A DNA stretch of 16,058 bases from JAVVEG01 sp041689205 (GTDB lineage Bacteria; Pseudomonadota; Gammaproteobacteria; Pseudomonadales; Pseudohongiellaceae): NCBI GenBank assembly GCA_041689205.1, contig JBDNGQ010000016.1:1-16058 (forward strand), in the 5' to 3' direction. The number at the start of each line of letters is the position of its first letter. Within the stretch, counting starts at the first letter, position 1. The notes beneath the pieces were generated by a model. It made no database searches, was not told the origin of the DNA, and saw nothing but the letters and a program-made list of their open reading frames with translations. Shown piece by piece: positions 1-5,810 of this stretch. The translations under genes were made by a program, and so were the position numbers.

Positions 1-62
1 GCCCCATAAGCTTCTTCGAATCGCATCCGTCGTGTCTCCTGTAGCCACTCCGTCCGTCTCAT
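1..62 (-). CDS. Transposase, N-terminal fragment (runs off left edge)
   Basis: Read on the minus strand, an ATG at 62-60 opens a frame that stays open to the window edge and gives 20 residues beginning MRRTEWLQETRRM and ending FEEAYG. A good Shine-Dalgarno, GGAGG, lies on the minus strand at 72-68, five bases before the ATG. The peptide resembles, from memory, the start of helix-turn-helix transposases of unclassified (ISNCY-like) insertion sequences, whose next segment is normally a DNA-binding helix-turn-helix. The terminal-type repeats directly upstream (92-135) support an insertion-sequence gene reading away from its end. Only the first 20 codons are visible, so the family and whether the gene is intact cannot be judged. 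Confidence 0.6.
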   Translation of the reverse strand, partial: MRRTEWLQETRRMRFEEAYG

Positions 63-91
63 CACGACCTCCGAAAAAGGTCAGTATGAAG

Positions 92-140
92 CCGGACAGA
101 TCATGTGCTACAGAACCGGACAGATTATGTGCTACTTACA
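92..140. mobile_element. Insertion sequence end with two tandem terminal-type motifs
   Basis: Two near-identical 20-bp motifs, CCGGACAGATCATGTGCTAC at 92-111 and the same with one change (C to T at its 11th base) at 116-135, stand 24 bp apart. On the minus strand the block reads outward-in as TGTAAGTAGCACATAATC, and the transposase fragment starts about 30 bp further in. Tandem binding motifs at an element's end, with a 5'-TG boundary and the transposase reading inward, are typical of insertion sequence ends. The outer boundary is placed near 140 by the terminal TGT (minus strand). The far end and any target duplication are outside the window. Confidence 0.55.
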
Positions 141-157
141 TACCTGGTTCCAAGCGC

Positions 158-186
158 TTGCCAATCCGGAAGGACAAGCGTAACTT
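158..186 (+). promoter_or_regulatory. Candidate sigma70 promoter for the CBS-domain gene
   Basis: TTGCCA at 158-163 (5 of 6 to the -35 consensus) is followed after 17 bp by TAACTT at 181-186 (3 of 6 to the -10 consensus). A perfect 10-bp palindrome CAAGCGCTTG at 151-160 overlaps the -35. An inverted repeat GACAAG / CTTGTC (173-178 and 184-189, 5-base loop) overlaps the -10, so a repressor site is conceivable. A TATAAA at 199-204 is an alternative -10 but has no good -35. This is judged by eye only. Confidence 0.3.
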
Positions 187-227
187 GTCTTGGCGCACTA
201 TAAAAAAATCGCGCACAGGAGGTCATT

Positions 228-704
228 ATGATAAGAACTGCCAGAGAGATTTTGCAGCAAAAAGGCGGTCATATGGTGACGATTAGCAGTGCCGCCACCA
301 TTTACCAGGCCATCAAGGTCATGACTGAAAACAAGGTCGGATCGATCGTGGTGGTCGATGGTGACAAAATCGTCGGAATATGGACCGAACGGGATCTGTT
401 GAATCGCGTTCTTGATGAACGCTTCGATCCGCGCAACGATCCCATCGCCAATAGCATGACGCGCACACTCATTTCCGCCAATGCCGATGAACAGGCTTTT
501 CAGCTCTACGATAAGTTCCTCAGCCGCCGGATACGACATCTGCTGGTAGAGCAGGATGGCGAATACATCGGCATACTCTCGGCTGGCGATGTCATGCGCG
601 CGAACCTGGAGCAACGGGCAGAGGAGTACAAAGATCTGAACGAAATGGTCAGCATGGAGTTCTACGAAAACTGGAAAATGCGGCAGCAGGAAGCGCGTAA
701 ATAG
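228..704 (+). CDS. Two-CBS-domain protein (putative nucleotide-sensing regulator)
   Basis: The 158-residue soluble protein is almost entirely a tandem CBS (cystathionine beta-synthase) pair, or Bateman module. CBS1 spans about residues 8-64, with VVVDGDKIVGIWTERDL as the typical closing strand-helix. CBS2 spans about 72-128, with the matching EYIGILSAGDVM. A short charged tail follows, rich in E, K and R. Such modules usually bind AMP, ATP, NAD(H) or S-adenosyl compounds and act as regulators, but stand-alone forms have no fixed function. The ATG is supported by AGGAGG at 217-222, five bases upstream. No membrane segment or catalytic domain is present. It is codirectional with nuo but separated by more than 300 bp, so it is probably transcribed separately. 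Confidence 0.9.
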   Translation: MIRTAREILQQKGGHMVTISSAATIYQAIKVMTENKVGSIVVVDGDKIVGIWTERDLLNRVLDERFDPRNDPIANSMTRTLISANADEQAFQLYDKFLSRRIRHLLVEQDGEYIGILSAGDVMRANLEQRAEEYKDLNEMVSMEFYENWKMRQQEARK

Positions 705-1030
705 CCGTCCAAAAAGCGCTTGCCATCATTTCTTGATGCGTGTAGATTTTGGAACACTGTCTAGGCCGGAACATCATTGGTTTAGAAAGTTTGTACTTTG
801 TCTTGCATTTCATGGCCTTCGCTGTGATATGGGTTTTAAGGTGTTTTTTCTAAGTCCACTGAATTGTAAAATGAGGAGTGTCGAGTAGTTCTGCATTAGG
901 TGCGTATTAAAGCCATACACTTGTACTAGAACAACTGGTCGTTTGTACCAGGCTGTTTTTGATTACCTGCCAAACCGCCAGTAATCCAGCACTCCCAGGA
1001 AGGATATTGGGATTGGATAGCGCGAACCAG
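705..1030 (+). promoter_or_regulatory. AT-rich leader between the CBS gene and nuoA; likely holds the nuo promoter
   Basis: About 325 bp without a credible gene, clearly richer in A and T than the flanking coding DNA. It must contain the nuo operon promoter unless that lies further upstream. Weak candidates are a TAAAAT at 867-872 without a good -35; TTGCAT at 803-808 with TGATAT at 825-830 (16-bp spacer); and TTGTAC at 921-926 with TGTACC at 944-949 (17-bp spacer). None is convincing. A small hairpin (CTGGT 935-939 / ACCAG 947-951) followed by TTTTT at 956-960 could act as an attenuator but is weak. A 5-bp stem CATCA / TGATG at 724-738 with TTTT at 747-750 might end the CBS transcript. Confidence 0.4.
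997..1003 (+). promoter_or_regulatory. Shine-Dalgarno-like AGGAAGG upstream of nuoA
   Basis: AGGAAGG is the only strong ribosome-binding motif near the nuoA start. It lies 9 bases before an in-frame TTG at 1013, but 27 bases before the first ATG at 1031. It therefore argues that translation may begin at TTG 1013, adding six residues to NuoA. Confidence 0.4.
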
Positions 1031-1498
1031 ATGCTGGGCGCAATGCGCCCGTTCATGATTTATTTTGCCTTGGTAATGTTCGTCGTCATTTCGATGCTGA
1101 CAATTTCCTATTTCCTGGGGCAGCGCAGGTCGCAACCCGCGAAAGACATGCCATACGAATCCGGCATTGTTTCAGTTGGCAGCGCGCATTTCCGCGTCTC
1201 TGTTCATTTCTACATCACCGCCATCCTGTTCATCATTTTTGATCTGGAAGTTGTCTTCCTCTTTGCCTGGGCCGTTGCTGTGCGCGATACCGGCTGGGCG
1301 GGATTCATTGAAATTTCGATCTTCATCTTCGTGCTGGCCGCCGCGCTGGTTTATTTGTGGCGGATGGGCGCTCTGGACTGGCGCACCCAGATTCAACGCA
1401 GACAGGTGAAGGCGATCACAGGCGCCGGAGGGGTCACCAATATCCCAGCGACCAGACACGAAGAGGCTGAAACACAGCACCGCAGGCAATACCAATGA
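1031..1498 (+). CDS. nuoA: NADH-quinone oxidoreductase subunit A
   Basis: NuoA is a small membrane subunit of complex I at the junction of the peripheral and membrane arms, bordering the quinone channel. The 155-residue protein shows three hydrophobic segments and the conserved loop PYESGI-VSVGSA (residues about 41-52), then FDLEVVFLFAW, whose Asp71 and Glu73 match E. coli Asp79 and Glu81, then GALDW after the third helix. The start is uncertain. ATG at 1031 has no good Shine-Dalgarno, while an in-frame TTG at 1013 sits 9 bases after AGGAAGG and would give a length closer to the E. coli protein; ATG at 1043 is also possible. The C-terminal tail is polar and unusually long, as in enterobacterial NuoA. 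The stop overlaps the nuoB start as ATGA. Confidence 0.93.
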   Translation: MLGAMRPFMIYFALVMFVVISMLTISYFLGQRRSQPAKDMPYESGIVSVGSAHFRVSVHFYITAILFIIFDLEVVFLFAWAVAVRDTGWAGFIEISIFIFVLAAALVYLWRMGALDWRTQIQRRQVKAITGAGGVTNIPATRHEEAETQHRRQYQ

Positions 1499-2136
1499 GC
1501 TGGGAACTGGAGCGAGCTGATCAGGCCGCGTCTCCCGGCCGGGGCAGCAGTTCATTTGACGACTATATTCGCCGCAATGTGCTGATGGGAAAGCTGGAGG
1601 ACATGGTTAGCTGGGGCCGAAAGAATTCCCTGTGGCCATTCAATTTCGGTTTGTCCTGCTGCTATGTGGAAATGGCCACCGCGTTCACCAGCAGACATGA
1701 CCTGGCCCGGTTCGGTTCAGAAGTGATACGTGGCACGCCGCGCCAGGCTGACCTGATCGTAATCTCCGGCACTGTCTTTCGCAAAATGGCGCCGGTGGTC
1801 GAGCTGCTATATCAACAACTGATGGAGCCCCGTTGGGTGATATCGATGGGATCCTGCGCCAATTCCGGTGGTATGTACGACATCTATTCAGTGGTCCAAG
1901 GCGTGGATAAATTTTTGCCCGTGGATGTCTATGTATCCGGTTGCCCTCCCCGTCCCGAGGCCTTGTTGCAAGGTTTGATCCTGCTGCAGGAGTCCATTGG
2001 CCGGGAGCGCCGACCGCTGAGCTGGGTTATCAATGATCAGCAGGTTTTTCGTAAGGAGCCAGACCCGGTGCAACGAAAACTGCACCACAACGAACGGATC
2101 GCCGCCACCGAACTGCGCAGCCCTGACGAGGTATAA
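1495..2136 (+). CDS. nuoB: NADH-quinone oxidoreductase subunit B (cluster N2)
   Basis: NuoB is a peripheral-arm subunit that binds [4Fe-4S] cluster N2, the last carrier before quinone. The 213-residue protein has all four ligand positions: the tandem Cys55-Cys56 in FGLSCCYVEM, Cys121 in SMGSCANSGGMY, and Cys150 in VSGCPPRPEAL. These motifs are diagnostic of the PSST/NuoB family. The N-terminal 20 residues are variable and the last 40 form a charged tail, as in the roughly 220-residue E. coli protein. The ATG overlaps the nuoA stop (ATGA), implying translational coupling. A gap of 50 bp follows before nuoCD, the largest gap inside the operon. Confidence 0.97.
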   Translation: MSWELERADQAASPGRGSSSFDDYIRRNVLMGKLEDMVSWGRKNSLWPFNFGLSCCYVEMATAFTSRHDLARFGSEVIRGTPRQADLIVISGTVFRKMAPVVELLYQQLMEPRWVISMGSCANSGGMYDIYSVVQGVDKFLPVDVYVSGCPPRPEALLQGLILLQESIGRERRPLSWVINDQQVFRKEPDPVQRKLHHNERIAATELRSPDEV

Positions 2137-2186
2137 GAGACTGGCCTGCAGACGGTGATTAAACAGGGACAATAACAAGAACAATT

Positions 2187-3965
2187 ATGCACTCGGCTCA
2201 CCTCACACAAGACTGCGACAAACCCACGGTGTCTTTGCTTGACGAAGTCTGCCTGCGCTTCGATCCCGCTATTATTGCGGTGCAGATATCGTGCGATGGC
2301 ATTCCGACTTTCTGGGTGCTGCGCGAGGAACTCAAGCCGGTCCTCAATTATCTGCACAAGGAATCCTCTGCCCGCTTCGAGATGTTGTACGACATTACCG
2401 CGATTGACGAGCGCGCCCGCGTTAATCGCCACGGCCAGCCAGAAAGCGATTTCACGGTCGTCTATCACCTGATGTCTTTTCACAGCAATTGCGATGTCCG
2501 CTTAAAAGTCGCGTTGCAGTTCAATGACCTCTCGGTACCCAGCATTACAGGCCTCTGGCCCAATGCCAACTGGTACGAACGGGAATGCTGGGACATGTTT
2601 GGGATCCATTTTTCCGGCCATCCAAACCTCACTCGAATTCTGCTGCCACCCACTTGGCAGGGTCACGCCTTGCGCAAGGACCACCCCGCCAGGGCGACGG
2701 AGATGGAACCCTACTCGCTTTCGGCTGAGCGTCAGACCACCGAACAGGAAGCGCTCCGCTTCAAGCCGGAAGAATGGGGTATGAGCCGCGAGTCGAAAAA
2801 TTCGGAATTTATGTTCCTGAATCTCGGCCCCAACCACCCCAGCGTGCACGGCGTATTTCGGATTGCTTTGCAACTGGATGGCGAAATTCTGGTGGATGCA
2901 GTACCCGACATCGGTTACCACCACCGCGGCGCCGAGAAAATGGGCGAGCGCCAATCCTGGCACACCTACATCCCCTATACCGACCGCATCGATTATCTCG
3001 GCGGCGTGATGAACAACCTGCCCTACGTAATGGCTCTGGAGAAAATGGCAGGCATTACCGTACCAGAGCGGGTCAAGGTGATCCGGGTCATGCTCTGCGA
3101 GTTGTACCGTATCGCCAGCCATCTGCTGTTCTATGGAACCTTTGCACAGGATGTAGGACAACTGTCCCCGGTGTTCTACATGTTCGTCGATCGGGAAAAG
3201 GTGTTTAACATCATCGAGTCGATCTGCGGGGCGCGCATGCATCCGGGCTGGTTCCGTATCGGTGGCATAGCGCAGGACTTACCACGAGGCTGGGACAAGC
3301 GCATCCGCGAGCTGATTGACTACCTGCCCGCGCGGTTGGATGACTACGACAAGATGGTCATGGCCAACGGCATTCTCAAACGGCGCACTCAGGGCGTTGG
3401 CGCCTATTCAACCCGGGACGCACTGCAGTGGGGGATCACCGGAGCGGGTCTGCGGGCTACCGGCATGGAGTGGGACTGTCGCAAGCAGCGACCCTACAGC
3501 GGCTACGAGAACTTTGAATTCGAAGTGCCGATCGGCGTGAATGGCGATTGCTATGACCGTTGCGCATTGCGCGTCGAGGAAATCCGGCAGAGCCTGCGCA
3601 TTATCCAGCAATGTGTCGACAACATGCCCGAGGGTCCGTACAAATCATCGCACGCGTTGACCACGCCTCCCCTCAAAGAGAAAAGCAAACTGGATATCGA
3701 GACGCTGATCAATCATTTTCTGAGTGTGAGCTGGGGCCCGGTGATTCCACCCGGCGAGGCCACGATGACCATAGAGGCGACCAAGGGTCTGAACAGCTAC
3801 TACCTGGTCAGCGACGGCGGTACCGGCTCCTACCGCACGCGTATCCGCACGCCGTCGTTCGCGCATCTGCAGATGATTCCGGAAATCAGCCGAGGATTCA
3901 TGGTGGCGGATCTGATCGCGATAATTGCCAGCATCGATTTCGTCATGGCGGACGTCGACCGTTGA
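2187..3965 (+). CDS. nuoCD: NADH-quinone oxidoreductase fused subunit C/D
   Basis: This is one 592-residue polypeptide joining NuoC (30 kDa) and NuoD (49 kDa). Residues 1 to about 175 are the NuoC part, with the signature ERECWDMFGIHFSGHPNL at 131-148 and the RKDHP motif at 163-167. A hydrophilic linker rich in E, Q and K spans about 178-205. The NuoD part follows, with LGPNHPSVHG (213-222), GYHHRGAEK (243-251), and the family-typical ending IDFVMADVDR. NuoD lines the quinone cavity with NuoB. The fusion is typical of E. coli-type operons, whose protein is about 600 residues. The ATG at 2187 lacks a strong Shine-Dalgarno: the nearest purine run is AACAAGAAC just upstream, and GGGAC lies 16 bases away. 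nuoE follows after 22 bp. Confidence 0.97.
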   Translation: MHSAHLTQDCDKPTVSLLDEVCLRFDPAIIAVQISCDGIPTFWVLREELKPVLNYLHKESSARFEMLYDITAIDERARVNRHGQPESDFTVVYHLMSFHSNCDVRLKVALQFNDLSVPSITGLWPNANWYERECWDMFGIHFSGHPNLTRILLPPTWQGHALRKDHPARATEMEPYSLSAERQTTEQEALRFKPEEWGMSRESKNSEFMFLNLGPNHPSVHGVFRIALQLDGEILVDAVPDIGYHHRGAEKMGERQSWHTYIPYTDRIDYLGGVMNNLPYVMALEKMAGITVPERVKVIRVMLCELYRIASHLLFYGTFAQDVGQLSPVFYMFVDREKVFNIIESICGARMHPGWFRIGGIAQDLPRGWDKRIRELIDYLPARLDDYDKMVMANGILKRRTQGVGAYSTRDALQWGITGAGLRATGMEWDCRKQRPYSGYENFEFEVPIGVNGDCYDRCALRVEEIRQSLRIIQQCVDNMPEGPYKSSHALTTPPLKEKSKLDIETLINHFLSVSWGPVIPPGEATMTIEATKGLNSYYLVSDGGTGSYRTRIRTPSFAHLQMIPEISRGFMVADLIAIIASIDFVMADVDR

Positions 3966-3987
3966 CCGCTCACTCGCAGGAGAGAAA

Positions 3988-4533
3988 ATGCAGATGACCA
4001 CAGATGCCTTGATCGCTACCACCGGCGCTGCGCGAACCATGGCGAGGCCTTTGTCCGCCGAGGAGAAGCAGGAAATCGATCATGAGCTCACACTTTATCC
4101 TGACAAACGCGCGGTTGGACTGGAAGCGCTGAAGATTGTGCAAAAACATCAAGGCTGGGTCTCGGATGAAAGCATGCTTGCGGTAGCCAACTACCTGGAG
4201 ATGTCTGTGCACGAACTGGACGGCGTGGCCACATTTTTCAATCTTATTTTCAGACGCCCGACGGGGCGCAATGTCATGTTGTTCTGCAACAGTGTGAGTT
4301 GCTGGATCATGGGCTGCGACAGCATCAGGCTGCACCTCAATAATACGCTGGGCATCGATTATGGTGAGACCACGGCCGACGGAGAATTCACCCTCATTCC
4401 AGTGCCCTGTCTTGGCGACTGCGATAAAGCACCGGTGATGTTAATGGCGGGCGAACAGCAACGCCATCTGACCCCTGAAAAGATTGATCGCCTGGTGGCT
4501 CAACACAGGCTGACAGGAGCAACGCAGAAATGA
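3988..4533 (+). CDS. nuoE: NADH-quinone oxidoreductase subunit E ([2Fe-2S] N1a)
   Basis: NuoE is the 24-kDa, thioredoxin-like subunit of the NADH-input module and holds cluster N1a next to NuoF. The 181-residue protein has the four ligands Cys100 and Cys105 (FCNSVSC) and Cys141 and Cys145 (CLGDC), with an N-terminal helical bundle carrying the usual YPDKRAVGLEALKIVQKHQGW segment. I chose ATG 3988 because AGGAGA at 3978-3983 stands five bases before it. An upstream in-frame ATG at 3925 would overlap nuoCD by 41 bp with no such site and yields non-conserved sequence. It is slightly longer than E. coli NuoE (166), mostly at the N-terminus. The stop overlaps nuoF as ATGA. Confidence 0.96.
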   Translation: MQMTTDALIATTGAARTMARPLSAEEKQEIDHELTLYPDKRAVGLEALKIVQKHQGWVSDESMLAVANYLEMSVHELDGVATFFNLIFRRPTGRNVMLFCNSVSCWIMGCDSIRLHLNNTLGIDYGETTADGEFTLIPVPCLGDCDKAPVMLMAGEQQRHLTPEKIDRLVAQHRLTGATQK

Positions 4534-5810
4534 TCACGCGACCGCTGACAAAGAACATCGACATGCAGCGGGCACCGTTTGACTGCGCGCAATATCAGGA
4601 GTCCGGTGGTTATGCCGGAGTGACCAGAATGTACCGGAACATGGCGCCTGCCGATGTACTCGAACTGGTTAAGAGCTCCGGGCTGAAAGGCCGCGGTGGC
4701 GCCGGCTTTCCTACTGGACTGAAGTGGAGCTTTGTACCGATGGGCGATGATGCGCCCAAAACCAAATACCTTGTGGTCAACGCCGATGAGATGGAACCTG
4801 GCACTTTCAAGGACAGATTGCTGCTGGAGGGAGACCCCCATCTCTTGCTTGAAGGCATGATGATCGCCGCCTATACCATTCAGGCCAACACCGCATACAT
4901 CTTCCTGCGCGGTGAATACCTGAAGGCCGAAACCCTGTTGCGGCAGGCGATCCATGAAGCACACCAACAGGGTCTGCTGGGCCGCGACATTCTGAACTCC
5001 GGTTTCAACCTCGAAATCATCCTGCACACCAGCGCGGGGCGCTACATCTGCGGTGAGGAAACCGCATTGCTCAACGCGCTGGAAGGAAAACGCGCCAATC
5101 CCCGCGCCAAACCCCCATTTCCGCAGGTCAGCGGCCTTTGGGGAAAGCCGACGATCGTGAACAACGTGGAGACTCTTTGCAACCTCCCAGGCATAGTCAA
5201 TTACGGCGTCGACTGGTACAAGGGACTTGGACTGGGCAATGATGCCGGTACCAAACTGTTCGGGGTCAGTGGTCGGGTGAATAATCCAGGCTGCTGGGAA
5301 CTACCGCTCGGTACCCCCATCCGTGAACTGCTGGAAGGTCACGCCGGTGGCATGAGTGAGGGTTATACCCTGCGCGGATTTCTGCCCGGTGGAGGTTCAA
5401 CCGATTTCCTGCTGCCGACGCACCTTGACCTGACGCTCGACTACGATGTGATCGGCAAAGCCGGCAGCCGCCTGGCGACCGGGACGATGATTGTACTGGA
5501 TGATCGCACCTGCCCGGTCGGCATGGTTGGTAATCTGATGCGTTTCTTCAGTCATGAATCCTGCGGCTGGTGTACCCCCTGCCGCGATGGCCTGCCCTGG
5601 TTGGATGCAATTCTAGCGCGCATGGAAGAGGGTGGCGGCAGAATCGAGGACATGGACATCCTGCACGAACATCTCGACTATCTAGGGCCAGGACGCACTT
5701 TCTGCGCACTGGCTCCGGGGGCAATGGCCCCTCTCGGCAGCGCACTCCGATATTTCCGCGAGGATTTCGAGTCCCATATTTCAGCGGGGGCCTGCCCGTG
5801 GCACAAGTAA
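4530..5810 (+). CDS. nuoF: NADH-quinone oxidoreductase subunit F (NADH/FMN, cluster N3)
   Basis: NuoF is the catalytic NADH dehydrogenase subunit. It binds NADH and FMN and passes electrons to [4Fe-4S] cluster N3. The 426-residue protein shows the glycine-rich nucleotide loop GRGGAGFPTGLKWSF (54-68), the flavin-site segment NADEMEPGTFKDR (84-96), and GEETALLNALEG (175-186). The N3 ligands ESCGWCTPC give Cys345, Cys348 and Cys351, and Cys392 lies in TFCALAPGA. Length and motifs match the family (E. coli about 445). The start overlaps nuoE by four bases (ATGA). The last 13 bases overlap the GTG start of nuoG, so the two NADH-module subunits should be made in step. Confidence 0.97.
   Translation: MITRPLTKNIDMQRAPFDCAQYQESGGYAGVTRMYRNMAPADVLELVKSSGLKGRGGAGFPTGLKWSFVPMGDDAPKTKYLVVNADEMEPGTFKDRLLLEGDPHLLLEGMMIAAYTIQANTAYIFLRGEYLKAETLLRQAIHEAHQQGLLGRDILNSGFNLEIILHTSAGRYICGEETALLNALEGKRANPRAKPPFPQVSGLWGKPTIVNNVETLCNLPGIVNYGVDWYKGLGLGNDAGTKLFGVSGRVNNPGCWELPLGTPIRELLEGHAGGMSEGYTLRGFLPGGGSTDFLLPTHLDLTLDYDVIGKAGSRLATGTMIVLDDRTCPVGMVGNLMRFFSHESCGWCTPCRDGLPWLDAILARMEEGGGRIEDMDILHEHLDYLGPGRTFCALAPGAMAPLGSALRYFREDFESHISAGACPWHK

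Noticed and set aside
32..286. An 84-codon + strand reading frame crossing the insertion sequence end and the CBS gene start
   Set aside because: It runs through the terminal repeats and the ribosome site of the CBS gene, has no ribosome site of its own, and its sequence is not protein-like.
198..614. A 138-codon minus-strand frame opposite the CBS gene
   Set aside because: It is the complement of a well-supported CBS-domain gene and shows no recognisable domain.
724..750. Possible terminator after the CBS gene (CATCA / TGATG stem and TTTT)
   Set aside because: The stem is short and AT-rich and the T-run is nine bases away; mentioned only as a weak possibility.
935..960. Hairpin with T-run before nuoA as an intrinsic terminator
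   Set aside because: The stem is only five base pairs, has a seven-base loop and is separated from the T-run by four bases; too weak to call.
3925..3987. Longer nuoE start inside nuoCD
   Set aside because: The added 21 residues are not family-like, and AGGAGA is placed for ATG 3988.
5570..5797. Upstream extension of the nuoG frame into nuoF
   Set aside because: The extra 76 residues are an out-of-frame reading of conserved nuoF codons; NuoG family sequence begins at GTG 5798.
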